A DNA stretch of 22,491 nt from Flavobacterium psychrophilum (GCA_003243255.1 QFQM01000068.1:1-22491), one strand, 5' to 3'; counted from the stretch's first letter, positions 1 to 7,701 are shown. Numbers and translations: made by a program. The notes: a model not told the origin generated them from the sequence alone.

Positions 1-367
1 CTACTCCTCCCTGAAAACTAAAATACTTATCGGTTGCCGGCGATTTTACAGTTTCACCTTTTTTATTGATATAAAAACGCTGTTTATCTTTTTGAACAAC
101 ACAAAGTCCGCTGTTAAAGTCTTCCGCATCATCAAAAGTAGCCGGAATAACCCACTTGCCTTTAGTATCTATAAAGCCCCATTTAGACTGGTCTTTTACA
201 GCTGCAAGCCCATCCGAAAAGCTTCTTGCCGTGCTGTAAGCAGGCTTAATAGCCATAGTACCGGTCTTATCGATATAGCCTATCTTACCATTTTGTTTAA
301 CAAGCGCTAATTCCTGAGCAAAAGAAAACTGAGTACATAAAACTAGAAAGAACAGAATTTTTTTCAT
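1..367 (-). CDS. Secreted WG-repeat protein, partial (3' end outside window)
   Basis: The reading frame opens at ATG 367-365 and runs off the left edge without a stop, giving 122 visible residues. Residues 1-18 (MKKILFFLVLCTQFSFAQ) form a typical Bacteroidota signal peptide, so the protein is exported. The rest shows WG (KWG) repeats: GKIGYIDKTGTMAIKPAY, then KWGFIDTKGKWVIPATFDDA, then a weaker third unit around FYINKKGETV. WG repeats are about 20-35 residues long and are common in secreted or surface proteins of this phylum; their ligand is generally unknown. The gene starts 23 bases after the stop of the ammonia-lyase gene on the same strand with no terminator between them, so read-through transcription is likely. 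No specific function can be assigned. Confidence 0.85.
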   Translation of the reverse strand, partial: MKKILFFLVLCTQFSFAQELALVKQNGKIGYIDKTGTMAIKPAYSTARSFSDGLAAVKDQSKWGFIDTKGKWVIPATFDDAEDFNSGLCVVQKDKQRFYINKKGETVKSPATDKYFSFQGGV

Positions 368-390
368 GATTTATATGGTTGGTTGGTTGA

Positions 391-1908
391 TTACTTCATC
401 AGATAGTCCTTAATCTCCTGCACATACGGATACATCGCCTTGTCTTCAGTAAAGACAGGCAGTATCGCTCTCACATCATCATATATTTTTCGTGTAGCTG
501 CCGATACCTCATCCTTATAATCCAGCGCATCGATTGCCTGAACAATAGCCATGACTTCTATAGCCAGCACTTCAAAGGTATTTTCTATAACTTTAGCTGT
601 AAGCACCGCAGCATTGGTTCCCATGCTTACAATATCCTGATTGTCATTGTTGTTTGGAATACTATGCACATACATAGAGTTCGAAAGCATCTGGTTCTCG
701 GCAGTAGTAGATACCGCCGTAAACTGAACTCCCTGCAAACCAAAATTAAAACCTAATTTACCAAGATTGGTAAACGGTGGCAACAGCTCGTTAATCTTAG
801 CATTCATCAGGTAGTTGAGCTGACGTTCGGCTAGCATGGAAAGTTTGGTCACTACCAGGCGAAGCTTGTCCATTTCCAGCGAAATATAATCGCCATGAAA
901 GTTTCCTCCATGATATACCTGCCCGTTCTTAGCGTCAACAATAGGATTATCGTTAGCCGAATTGATTTCATTCTCCAGCACCTTTGCCGTTTCATTGACA
1001 GTATCAAGCACAGGGCCCAATATTTGCGGAACGCAGCGCAACGAATAATATTCCTGCACCTTTTCTTTAAATATGGTTTCCTGATTTTCTCCCGTGTATA
1101 AATGATCCGCTCTCTTACGGATGAGTCTGCTGTCTTTAACATGCTCCCTCATTCGTCGGGCAATTTCCTGCTGGCCTTTATGTAATTTGGTAGTATTCAG
1201 CTCCGCAGATAAATGATCGTCATACACTTTTACAACTTCATTAATTGCTGCCGAAAATTTAAGCGAAAGATCTACCAGCTTTCTTGCATTCGCAAGATTG
1301 ACAACGCCAATACCCGTCATTACCGATGTACCGTTCATCAAAGCCAATCCTTCTCTTATCTCAACATTTATAGGCTTTAATCCTTCTATAGCAAAAACCT
1401 CTGATGTATTTTTTCGCTCGCCTTTATAAAACACTTCGCCTTCACCTATAAGCACTAAGGCAAGATGCGCCAGCTGAACCAGGTCGCCGCTGGCCCCTAC
1501 TCCTCCATGCTCGAATATAAGTGGGCTAATATCCCTGTTGATGAATTCCTGCATGAGATGGATAACCGATTCATGCACTCCGGAATTGCCAAGGGATAAT
1601 GTATTAAGCCTTGCCAGCATTGCCGACTTTACAAAAACAGGAGATAATGGCCTGCCCGTTCCCGAAGCGTGGCTTCTTATCAGGTTATATTGTAACTGAT
1701 TCCTGTCTTTGTCTTCAATACGATATTGGGCCATAGGGCCAAAACCTGTATTAACGCCATAAATAACTTTGTTTTCAGAAAAGGCTTTCAAAAAATCAAA
1801 ACTTTCCCTTACTCTTTTAAGTACATCTTCACTAACCGCTATCTTACTGCCTCCAAATACAATAGATTCAAATTCTTCAAGGCTTAAATATTGGTTTATA
1901 CTACTCAT
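391..1908 (-). CDS. Aromatic amino acid ammonia-lyase, probable tyrosine ammonia-lyase (HAL/PAL/TAL family)
   Basis: This 505-residue protein should deaminate L-tyrosine to 4-coumarate and ammonia without an external cofactor. The Ala-Ser-Gly triad that cyclises to the MIO electrophile is residues 139-141 (GGVGASGDLVQLAHLAL). The catalytic Tyr is Tyr50 in YGVNTGFGPMAQY, and NNNDNQDIVSMG near the C-terminal third is the conserved active-site loop. The selectivity positions read Ser79-His80, which resembles histidine ammonia-lyases. However, I recall the whole sequence as close to the characterised F. johnsoniae tyrosine ammonia-lyase, which has the same pair. No hut genes lie nearby. The divergent neighbour is a halogenase-like flavoprotein, as in flexirubin pigment loci where TAL supplies the coumarate starter. 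Histidine lyase activity cannot be excluded from sequence alone. The length is normal for the family. Confidence 0.88.
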   Translation of the reverse strand: MSSINQYLSLEEFESIVFGGSKIAVSEDVLKRVRESFDFLKAFSENKVIYGVNTGFGPMAQYRIEDKDRNQLQYNLIRSHASGTGRPLSPVFVKSAMLARLNTLSLGNSGVHESVIHLMQEFINRDISPLIFEHGGVGASGDLVQLAHLALVLIGEGEVFYKGERKNTSEVFAIEGLKPINVEIREGLALMNGTSVMTGIGVVNLANARKLVDLSLKFSAAINEVVKVYDDHLSAELNTTKLHKGQQEIARRMREHVKDSRLIRKRADHLYTGENQETIFKEKVQEYYSLRCVPQILGPVLDTVNETAKVLENEINSANDNPIVDAKNGQVYHGGNFHGDYISLEMDKLRLVVTKLSMLAERQLNYLMNAKINELLPPFTNLGKLGFNFGLQGVQFTAVSTTAENQMLSNSMYVHSIPNNNDNQDIVSMGTNAAVLTAKVIENTFEVLAIEVMAIVQAIDALDYKDEVSAATRKIYDDVRAILPVFTEDKAMYPYVQEIKDYLMK

Positions 1909-1938
1909 TCTGTTTTAATTAGGTTACTTGGCTTACTG

Positions 1939-1967
1939 CAAAAATATAATTTCCAAGGTATGCAAAA
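1939..1967 (-). promoter_or_regulatory. Putative promoter of the ammonia-lyase gene
   Basis: Read on the minus strand, TATTTTTG (1946-1939) fits the Bacteroidota -7 element TAnnTTTG exactly. TTTTG (1967-1963) could be the -33 element, although the 16-base spacer is slightly short. The -7 element ends about 30 bases before the ATG at 1908. The 129-base gap 1909-2037 must also hold the promoter of the divergent oxidoreductase gene, for which I see no convincing -7 match. Confidence 0.45.
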
Positions 1968-2037
1968 TTCTCATATTTTTACAGGGTTACAAATGTAGAG
2001 TTTTTTAAGAAATCTTTAAGACAAATCAGGCCTGTAA

Positions 2038-3279
2038 ATGTTAAAAGAAAATGTAGAAGTATTAGTTATCGGAGCCGGCCCTTCAGGTTGTGTTGCAGCG
2101 TCTTTTCTCCATAACAACGGTGTAAAGGTAAAAGTTGTAGAACGATCAAAGTTTCCCAGATTTGTTATCGGCGAAAGCCTTATCCCAAGGGTAATGGATC
2201 ATTTTGAGGAAGCAGGGCTCCTTGATGCGCTTATCGCTAAGGATTTTGAGAAAAAATTTGGAGCTCGCTTCATCAGGGGCGAAGAGCTTTGCGTATTCGA
2301 TTTCAGTATAAAATTTGGCGAAGGCTGGGACTGGACGTGGCAGGTGCCACGTGCCGATTTTGACAACACCCTTGCCGAAGAAGTCATCCGAAAAGGGATT
2401 GACCTTGAATTTGAAACCGAAGTGCTTGATGTTGTATTTGACGGAACCGACTCGGTAACTACCGTAAGAAACAAAGAAGGCATCACAAGAGAAATACATG
2501 CCAAATTCATAATCGATTCCAGTGGTTATGGCCGTGTGCTGCCAAGGATATTAAAGCTTGATGCACCATCATCAATCCCTGAGAATTCTTCTATGTTTAC
2601 GCATGTAAAAGATATTAAAAGGCCTGAAGGCGTTGAAGGCACCCAGATTACGTTTGACATACTTGAAACAAAAGTGTGGCTATGGGTTATTCCTTTTTCC
2701 AATGGCAATACCAGCATTGGTGTTGTGGGCCCAACAAGCTATATCAATGCTATTGGTGGAGCCAACAATACTGAGGCTCTTAAGAAGATTATAAACCAGT
2801 CCGATTTTTATCGCGACCGTTTCGAGGGGGTAGACTTTTTATTCGAACCTCATAAAATAGAGAACTATTCGTGTTCGGTTACCCAGCTTTACGGACCCGG
2901 CTATACCCTTACCGGAAACAGTTCCGAATTCCTGGACCCTGTATTTTCATCGGGGGTATGTTTCGCTACCGAATCGGGAATGCTTTCGGCAAAATTGTAC
3001 CTTAAAGAACGAAACGGCGAAAAGGTAGACTGGGAAACAGAATATTCAGATTATATGAGACGTGGGGTAAACGTTTTTGCCACCTACGTTAAAGAATGGT
3101 ATACCGGAAACCTTCAGACACTGTTCTTTCACAGGCCGGAAAACCCGGATGTAAAAGAAAAAATATGTTCGGTACTGGCGGGTTATGTATGGGATGAGGA
3201 AAATCCTTTTGTAAAAAAACACGACCGGGTAATAAAATCCATGGCATATATGCTACAAAACATAAAAAGCGCCCAATAG
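2038..3279 (+). CDS. FAD-dependent oxidoreductase, tryptophan-halogenase-like family
   Basis: This 413-residue flavoprotein has an N-terminal dinucleotide-binding motif VIGAGPSGCVAASFL (about residues 10-24) and the family motif GESLIP (45-50). Lys72/Lys73 lie where flavin-dependent halogenases have the catalytic lysine. The WxWxIP halogenase signature is present as WLWVIP (214-219), and GNSSEFLDPVFSSGV (293-307) is the C-terminal FAD-binding segment. These features suggest halogenation or hydroxylation of an aromatic group, with a flavin reductase supplying reduced FAD. Homologues commonly sit in flexirubin clusters, where the terminal aromatic ring can be chlorinated or otherwise modified. 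The divergent tyrosine ammonia-lyase supports that role. Start ATG 2038 places the Rossmann motif right at the N-terminus with no signal peptide. Whether it halogenates or is a plain monooxygenase cannot be decided here. Confidence 0.85.
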   Translation: MLKENVEVLVIGAGPSGCVAASFLHNNGVKVKVVERSKFPRFVIGESLIPRVMDHFEEAGLLDALIAKDFEKKFGARFIRGEELCVFDFSIKFGEGWDWTWQVPRADFDNTLAEEVIRKGIDLEFETEVLDVVFDGTDSVTTVRNKEGITREIHAKFIIDSSGYGRVLPRILKLDAPSSIPENSSMFTHVKDIKRPEGVEGTQITFDILETKVWLWVIPFSNGNTSIGVVGPTSYINAIGGANNTEALKKIINQSDFYRDRFEGVDFLFEPHKIENYSCSVTQLYGPGYTLTGNSSEFLDPVFSSGVCFATESGMLSAKLYLKERNGEKVDWETEYSDYMRRGVNVFATYVKEWYTGNLQTLFFHRPENPDVKEKICSVLAGYVWDEENPFVKKHDRVIKSMAYMLQNIKSAQ

Positions 3280-3292
3280 GCGCTTTTTATGT
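3260..3292. terminator. Bidirectional hairpin terminator overlapping a stop codon
   Basis: A perfect 14-base-pair inverted repeat (left arm 3260-3273, right arm 3279-3292; core AAAAAGCGCC / GGCGCTTTTT) encloses a five-base loop, caata. Both arms carry an A/T run, so it can terminate in both directions. It serves the plus-strand oxidoreductase gene and the minus-strand gene ending at 3305. The TAG stop of the oxidoreductase (3277-3279) straddles the loop and the right arm, so the last codons of the gene form half of the terminator. Confidence 0.85.
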
Positions 3293-3304
3293 TTTATAAA
3301 CTGC

Positions 3305-3910
3305 TTACTTTAGCTTTTTAACGATTATCTTACCAATTGTTTTGGCAGTTTTAGCAAAACCTTCACCAATTCTTGATTCGTTGCTAAAGTTACTGCCCCA
3401 TTGGTCGCCCGGAGCTTCTTCAGTTTCAATTTCCATTATAACATTGCTTTTATTTGCTGTTTCAACAAAGCGAAGTATTGTAGAGACTTTTGCCGGCTGT
3501 TTCATTATGGCTGCATCCCATCCCGGATAAATCCACACTGCATCAACAATAAGCGTGTATTTTGCAGAAACAAGGCCTTCATCAATAGTAACATCTTTTT
3601 CTTTTCCGTACGTTTTGGTTAAAAGCTCTAAAAACTTCGGATTCCATATCATCTGAGGTGCAGCAACCCATTTCTTTTTCCAGATATTTCCATTGCCTTT
3701 ATCTTTTTCATTAAGGTCGTTTACCCTTTTTTCTACATATTGAGCCTCTGTAAGATTTTCCTTCATCAGCTTCAGGTGGCTGTAATCGAATTCAACATTA
3801 AGCTCCTTTTGATCTTTTAAGAAACTGAAGTCTCCTTTTTTAATCTTAACATCCTGAGCAAAGCCGGTTACCGAAGCAAACAACAATGCTGCAAATAAAA
3901 ATTTTTTCAT
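3305..3910 (-). CDS. Exported protein of unknown function
   Basis: The protein has 201 residues from ATG 3910. A longer frame opens with TTG at 4039, but it adds 43 residues ahead of an obvious signal peptide (MKKFLFAALLFASVTGFAQ) and would swallow a well-formed promoter, so I reject that start. The mature part is lysine-rich with a central WIYPGWDAAIMKQPAKVSTI segment and a C-terminal GEGFAKTAKTIGKIIVKKLK that looks amphipathic and basic. No cysteines or catalytic motif stand out. The general build recalls small periplasmic or lipoprotein-like families of Bacteroidota that end in a conserved GxxxAKxxKxxxK helix, but I cannot name the family. It lies between two terminators with its own promoter, so it is probably monocistronic. 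Confidence 0.8.
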   Translation of the reverse strand: MKKFLFAALLFASVTGFAQDVKIKKGDFSFLKDQKELNVEFDYSHLKLMKENLTEAQYVEKRVNDLNEKDKGNGNIWKKKWVAAPQMIWNPKFLELLTKTYGKEKDVTIDEGLVSAKYTLIVDAVWIYPGWDAAIMKQPAKVSTILRFVETANKSNVIMEIETEEAPGDQWGSNFSNESRIGEGFAKTAKTIGKIIVKKLK

Positions 3911-3934
3911 GGTTATAGTATGATTTAAGTGCGC

Positions 3935-3966
3935 CAAAAGTACATATTTATTTGAGTATAAAGCAA
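3935..3966 (-). promoter_or_regulatory. Putative Bacteroidota promoter of the exported-protein gene
   Basis: On the minus strand TTG (3966-3964), a 21-base spacer and TACTTTTG (3942-3935) match the Bacteroidota consensus TTG-N17-23-TAnnTTTG, with a perfect -7 element. The -7 element ends 25 bases before ATG 3910. This supports that start and argues against the longer frame. Confidence 0.65.
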
Positions 3967-4002
3967 TAATGATTGTCAGCAAACTTTTGTGTTTTTGTAA
4001 AT

Positions 4003-4029
4003 AAAAAAGCCCCCGCCAAAGCAGGGACT
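4003..4029 (-). terminator. Rho-independent terminator of the 4057-8950 operon
   Basis: On the minus strand AGTCCCTGC (4029-4021), loop TTTG and GCGGGGGCT (4016-4008) form a 9-bp stem with two G-T wobbles, followed by a run of T residues. It lies 28 bases after the stop at 4057. Confidence 0.8.
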
Positions 4030-4056
4030 CTCTTCTCAATAAACCAATCAGATTTA

Positions 4057-6210
4057 CTACTTAACTACTTTTACAGAAGCAGTTCCTCGGGTTGTAGCGA
4101 CCCTTAGGATATAGCTTCCTTGTGGCAGTTTCTCTGTATTAAGCTCAACTTTTTCTGTGTTGGCTTTTTTAACGATTACTACCTGCCCCAGCATATTTAT
4201 AACTGCAACTTCGGTAATCGGTTCGTTGTATGATATTGTCAGCACGTCAACAACCGGGTTAGGATATACCGCCAGGTTTTTAAGGCTGAAAGTTGGCGTT
4301 GCCAGAACCTCATCCACAGTAATGGCCAATGGTTCGCTTTCACATCCGTCAACTGTCTGGGTTACATAATACGTTACACCATCCTGAAGCAAATGATCAA
4401 ATCCTATTTCCTCAAGCTCTCCATCTTCCATAATATACCATTGTATCTGAGACCCGATAAGCACTGAAATTTCAAGATCACTAACATCATCTCCGGCTTC
4501 AAATTGCTGGGTTGCATTTCCTCCCGGAGTATTTGGCGCAGGTAGAATCGTTACAATTACCTCTTTAACTCCGCTTGTACATCCGTTAAGTGTTTGTTTC
4601 ACATAATACACACCTGCCTCTAATTCTGTATCTGCATCCAGCGCCGGACCATTTTGAGGTTTATGCCATGTAAGCACTGCACCTGCAAGGCCTTCTGCCT
4701 GAAGATCTGAAATTTCAGAACCTGCACATACCGATTGGTTGTGTTCTGCAACCGGAATTGGAAGTTCATCTATATTTATAATCACTTTTCTGCGCGAACT
4801 CACACAGTTCCCTACCGTTTGCGTAACATAATAATCGGCCTCGTCAACTAAAACCGTAGTTGTAGGTATAGCCGTTCCGCCTGTCTCATTTTCATACCAT
4901 GTAAATGTGGCCCCCGTCAATCCGGTAACCGTAAGCGAAGCAATTGTAGATCCTGAACATACCGTAGCTGTTTCATTAGGTACATTTGGCGCAGCAAGAG
5001 TAGTAAAACTTACTACCACATGTTTTCTCTCGCTGGTACAAGAACCCACTGTTTGAGATACATAGTAGTTTCCTGCAACAAGCAATGTTGTTCCTGCAAG
5101 CGGAGTTCCGCCTGTAGCAACGTTGTACCAGCTTATGGTAGCTCCTGCCTGGCCTGTAGCCACAAGGTCTGACACATGCGCCTCTGAACAGAAAGATTGC
5201 TGCTCACTGGCTGTAGGCATTGGTATAGGAACAAACTGAGGCGTTATCATTAACCTTGCGCTTGTACATCCGTTTACTGTTTGCGCTACATAATAATTTG
5301 TACCTCCTACTAACGCAGTTGTTGTAGGCAATACTGTTCCGCCACTTGGCTCATTATACCATGTAAATGTTGCACCTGCCTGTCCTGTTACCACAAGATT
5401 AGCAATAGTAGACGCCGAACAAAAATCAGGTGTAGTATCTGCCGTTTGCGGTAGCGGTACTGTTGTGATCGTAACTACAGCCGAAGTCCTTGTACTTTCA
5501 CACTCACCAACGGTCTGAGAGACAAAATAGGTAGTGCCATTTGTCAGAACAGCCGTAGAAGCAAGTGCCGTACCACCCGTTGCAGCAGCATACCATTTAA
5601 AAGTAGCGCCTGCCTCACCGGTAGCAACAAGGTTTGCTACAGTAGCGCCTGAACAAAATGTTTGGGCAGCAGCTGTAGGTGCCGGCGGAGCAACACAGGT
5701 AAAGGCATTATTAAGGCTATAACCGCGGTTTGTTCCGTGAGTGATAAGCGAATTGGTAGCAGAACTACCCCTTGCCCATGCAAAATCTATATTAATATCG
5801 GAATACACAAAAGTAAAATCATCGGCACTACCTGTATTAAAAGGCCTTGTAGCTATAATAGTTCGTGTAGTACCCGATACCGAGTTCGAACTTGTCCAGT
5901 CGTTAGTAGCATCGGCACTAGGAGCAGACCCAAGTCCGTTTTGATTACCATCTACCAGTGTAGTGCCATTCCAGTATACTACATCGGTCCCGTCCTGCAT
6001 ACCGCCACTATTGGTAAATGAACCTATCTGAAGCGCAAACCACCGGTCAGAAGGTCCTGTAAAAGTTAGCGTCGCTGTACTCGTGGCGTTATTCAGTTCC
6101 AGCTTTGCCGTCATCCCCGTTGTGAGGTTTACAACAGCCGTTGCTTTGCTCTGGGCATAAGCCCCTGCCGATGCGGCGAGTAAAGCAGTAAGTAGTAAAA
6201 GTTTTTTCAT
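4057..6210 (-). CDS. T9SS-secreted surface protein: DOMON-like domain, six Ig-like repeats, type A sorting domain
   Basis: This 717-residue protein has a signal peptide (residues 1-20). Residues about 21-172 have the pattern of a DOMON domain: an RWFALQIG strand, GGMQDGTDVVYW, a TRPFNTGSADD turn, then FAWARGSS and SLITHGTNRGYS. Met71 and His158 sit where haem-binding DOMON cytochromes carry their axial Met and His, so b-type haem binding is plausible but inferred. Residues about 175-634 hold six tandem Ig-like repeats of about 76 residues. Each contains a GAT-x-WY core and a YYVxQTVxxC segment, and the first five also have a first-strand Cys. Residues 646-717 are a T9SS type A sorting domain (LAVYPNPVVDVLTISY through PQGSYILRV). 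The protein should be carried across the outer membrane and anchored on the surface. It is the last gene of a six-gene operon, 36 bases after the ankyrin gene. Confidence 0.9.
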   Translation of the reverse strand: MKKLLLLTALLAASAGAYAQSKATAVVNLTTGMTAKLELNNATSTATLTFTGPSDRWFALQIGSFTNSGGMQDGTDVVYWNGTTLVDGNQNGLGSAPSADATNDWTSSNSVSGTTRTIIATRPFNTGSADDFTFVYSDINIDFAWARGSSATNSLITHGTNRGYSLNNAFTCVAPPAPTAAAQTFCSGATVANLVATGEAGATFKWYAAATGGTALASTAVLTNGTTYFVSQTVGECESTRTSAVVTITTVPLPQTADTTPDFCSASTIANLVVTGQAGATFTWYNEPSGGTVLPTTTALVGGTNYYVAQTVNGCTSARLMITPQFVPIPMPTASEQQSFCSEAHVSDLVATGQAGATISWYNVATGGTPLAGTTLLVAGNYYVSQTVGSCTSERKHVVVSFTTLAAPNVPNETATVCSGSTIASLTVTGLTGATFTWYENETGGTAIPTTTVLVDEADYYVTQTVGNCVSSRRKVIINIDELPIPVAEHNQSVCAGSEISDLQAEGLAGAVLTWHKPQNGPALDADTELEAGVYYVKQTLNGCTSGVKEVIVTILPAPNTPGGNATQQFEAGDDVSDLEISVLIGSQIQWYIMEDGELEEIGFDHLLQDGVTYYVTQTVDGCESEPLAITVDEVLATPTFSLKNLAVYPNPVVDVLTISYNEPITEVAVINMLGQVVIVKKANTEKVELNTEKLPQGSYILRVATTRGTASVKVVK
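4309..5688 (-). repeat. Six tandem Ig-like domain repeats within the T9SS protein
   Basis: The repeats cover residues of about 175-250, 251-326, 327-404, 405-482, 483-556 and 557-634. Shared landmarks are FCSGxT-ANL, TGxAGATFxWY, a TGGT turn, and YYVxQTVxxCxS. Units 1-4 are most alike, which suggests recent duplication. Unit 5 has drifted (TWHKPQNGPALD), and unit 6 lacks the first Cys (QFEAGDDVSDLE), so it cannot form the intradomain disulphide the others probably have. Confidence 0.85.
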
Positions 6211-6246
6211 TGCTTAGTTTTTATTTTATATTGAGTTTTATGTTTT

Positions 6247-6765
6247 CTATTTCAGCAGATCAATAATCTCCTGGTTCCTGTTGAAGACCGCAAAGTCCAT
6301 TGCCGATTTGCCATCATTGTTGGCAAGCTTTTTATTTGCTTTGTACTTAAGCAATAGCTGGATCATTTCTTTGTTTTCAAATTGCGAAGCATACAGCAAT
6401 GCCGTCATACCCGTGCCATCGGCAACATCTGGATTCGCTTTGTTTTCAAGCAATACTTTAATGATAGCGGTATTGCCCTTAACTGCAGCTGCAGCAAGGG
6501 CCGTTCCGCTCGGGCTATTGTAGTTTATGTCCCTTACATTTTTTGCCAGATACTCCGCCACCTCGTTATTGCTTCTGTAACAAGCCAGTATCAGTGGCGA
6601 AAACCCACTTTGGTTTACAGCGTTAATGGTGTCTTTTTTTAATTGCACCAATGCTTTCATCTCTTGAACGGTGCCCGAACGGGCCACATCGAATACATCT
6701 TTAGGCTTCGTTTGCGCTCCGCATAATGCCGACACAAACAGCAGTAAAAAAGCTATTTTTTTCAT
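6247..6765 (-). CDS. Exported ankyrin-repeat protein
   Basis: This 172-residue protein has a signal peptide (about residues 1-18, MKKIAFLLLFVSALCGAQ) and then about four ankyrin repeats. Recognisable units include NQSGFSPLILACYRSNNEVA, SPSGTALAAAAVKGNTAIIK and GTGMTALLYASQFENKEMIQ, ending NDGKSAMDFAVFNRNQEII. Ankyrin stacks bind other proteins and have no catalytic role. Exported single-module ankyrin proteins in bacteria are often encoded beside redox or peroxide-handling enzymes. Here the gene follows a YceI-like gene by 7 bases and precedes the DOMON/T9SS gene, so it is most simply a periplasmic adaptor for that system. This role is inferred from context only. Confidence 0.88.
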   Translation of the reverse strand: MKKIAFLLLFVSALCGAQTKPKDVFDVARSGTVQEMKALVQLKKDTINAVNQSGFSPLILACYRSNNEVAEYLAKNVRDINYNSPSGTALAAAAVKGNTAIIKVLLENKANPDVADGTGMTALLYASQFENKEMIQLLLKYKANKKLANNDGKSAMDFAVFNRNQEIIDLLK

Positions 6766-6772
6766 AATTGGT

Positions 6773-7324
6773 TTATTTAGATAATGCCAGGTTATAGGTT
6801 ATCTCAACCTTATCAGATACTTTCCCGCTTACTACCTTAGGTATTTCAATACTAAAGTCTGCCGGTTTTACCGTAAAACTTCCGGTAATTACAATCTTGT
6901 CTCCCGCTTTACTCACCTTAGCGTTATCGGTAATCTTTTTTGTTTTGCCATGCAATGTAAGGTCGCCCGTTACCGTATAGCTTTTGGCTTCTGAAGTAAG
7001 TTTGCTAACATCCAGCCCTTCAACTTTACCTGTAAAAGTGGCTTTTGGATATTTGTCCGACTCTACATAGTTCTCGTTAAAATGCTCTTCCATTAGCGCT
7101 ACTTTAAAACGAAACCCCTTCATAAGTGCCAGTACTGCCAGATCTCCCTTTGAAGCATCAAGCACTGCCGAAGCCGTTTTGCTTTCGCCGGCCACTTCTT
7201 CGAATGAAGGCATCGAAGCTTCAAACTTCAGGTTGCCGTTGCGTGTGCTGTATTTCTGTCCGTAAATGACTGCCGACAAAAGAAGGCAGCCAACGCATAT
7301 CATTATTTCCAAATACCTGTTCAT
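6773..7324 (-). CDS. YceI-like exported lipid-binding protein
   Basis: This 183-residue protein has a signal peptide (about 1-22, ending VIYGQ). The mature part follows the YceI pattern: an N-terminal NGNLKFEASMPSFEEVAGES, a central MEEHFNENYVESDKYPKATF, the SYTVTGDLTLHGKTKKIT strand pair, and a closing FSIEIPKVVSGKVSDKVEIT. YceI proteins are lipocalin-like barrels, and several members bind a polyprenyl or ubiquinone-like chain. In this operon it is flanked by a c-type cytochrome gene (13 bases upstream) and an ankyrin gene (7 bases downstream). An isoprenoid or quinone carrier role in a redox pathway therefore fits, but is not shown by the sequence. Confidence 0.88.
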   Translation of the reverse strand: MNRYLEIMICVGCLLLSAVIYGQKYSTRNGNLKFEASMPSFEEVAGESKTASAVLDASKGDLAVLALMKGFRFKVALMEEHFNENYVESDKYPKATFTGKVEGLDVSKLTSEAKSYTVTGDLTLHGKTKKITDNAKVSKAGDKIVITGSFTVKPADFSIEIPKVVSGKVSDKVEITYNLALSK

Positions 7325-7337
7325 AGCAATTTTATAT

Positions 7338-7700
7338 TTAGTTTTCCAGTAATCCGTCCTCGTTCCATTGTAGTATCACATCAATCTTAGCCTGCGACAT
7401 CCTTCCTGTTTGCGGCATTACACCCGGCTCGGCATCCTGCATCTGTATCCTTTGCAGCAATCCTCCATTTTCTACAGCATTCTTAACCTCGGTATAATTG
7501 GTCAGCGGCCTGAACGATGCAACATTGCCATTGCTGTGGCAGCTTACGCAATTCGCATCAATTATCGATTTCACATTGGCATCATAGGTGACATCACCGT
7601 CTATTATTATCTCTTCACTGATTTCTTCATACGTATGCGAATCGCAGCTAACAAAAGCCATTGCCAAAAATGCCGACCCTAAAATTATTTTCGCTCTCAT
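7338..7700 (-). CDS. Mono-haem c-type cytochrome lipoprotein
   Basis: The 120-residue protein starts at ATG 7700. A longer frame from GTG 7757 would overlap the upstream gene by 56 bases and place extra sequence ahead of the signal peptide, so it is rejected. Residues 1-18 form a lipoprotein signal with lipobox AFVSC, acylated at Cys19. CVSCH at 51-55 is a single CxxCH haem c attachment site. Met95 in GVMPQTGRMSQ is the likely distal ligand, a pattern seen in small cytochrome domains with MPxxG followed by LS/MSxxxIxxIxxW. It should be membrane-anchored in the periplasm or outer membrane. It starts 1 base after the stop of the DUF5777 barrel gene, which implies tight co-expression and perhaps translational coupling. 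Confidence 0.9.
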   Translation of the reverse strand: MRAKIILGSAFLAMAFVSCDSHTYEEISEEIIIDGDVTYDANVKSIIDANCVSCHSNGNVASFRPLTNYTEVKNAVENGGLLQRIQMQDAEPGVMPQTGRMSQAKIDVILQWNEDGLLEN

Positions 7701-7701
7701 A

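Noticed and set aside
92..310. Plus-strand open frame of 72 residues at the left edge
   Set aside because: It is antisense to the WG-repeat gene, which has a signal peptide and clear repeats; the plus-strand product has no recognisable features.
391..1908. Histidine utilisation (hutH) assignment for the ammonia-lyase
   Set aside because: The Ser-His selectivity pair would allow it, but no hutU, hutI or hutG gene is nearby. The overall sequence resembles the flavobacterial tyrosine ammonia-lyase, and the neighbour is a pigment-type flavoprotein.
5662..6021. Plus-strand open frame of 119 residues in the DOMON region
   Set aside because: It is antisense to a domain with a clear signal peptide and motifs, and has no independent support.
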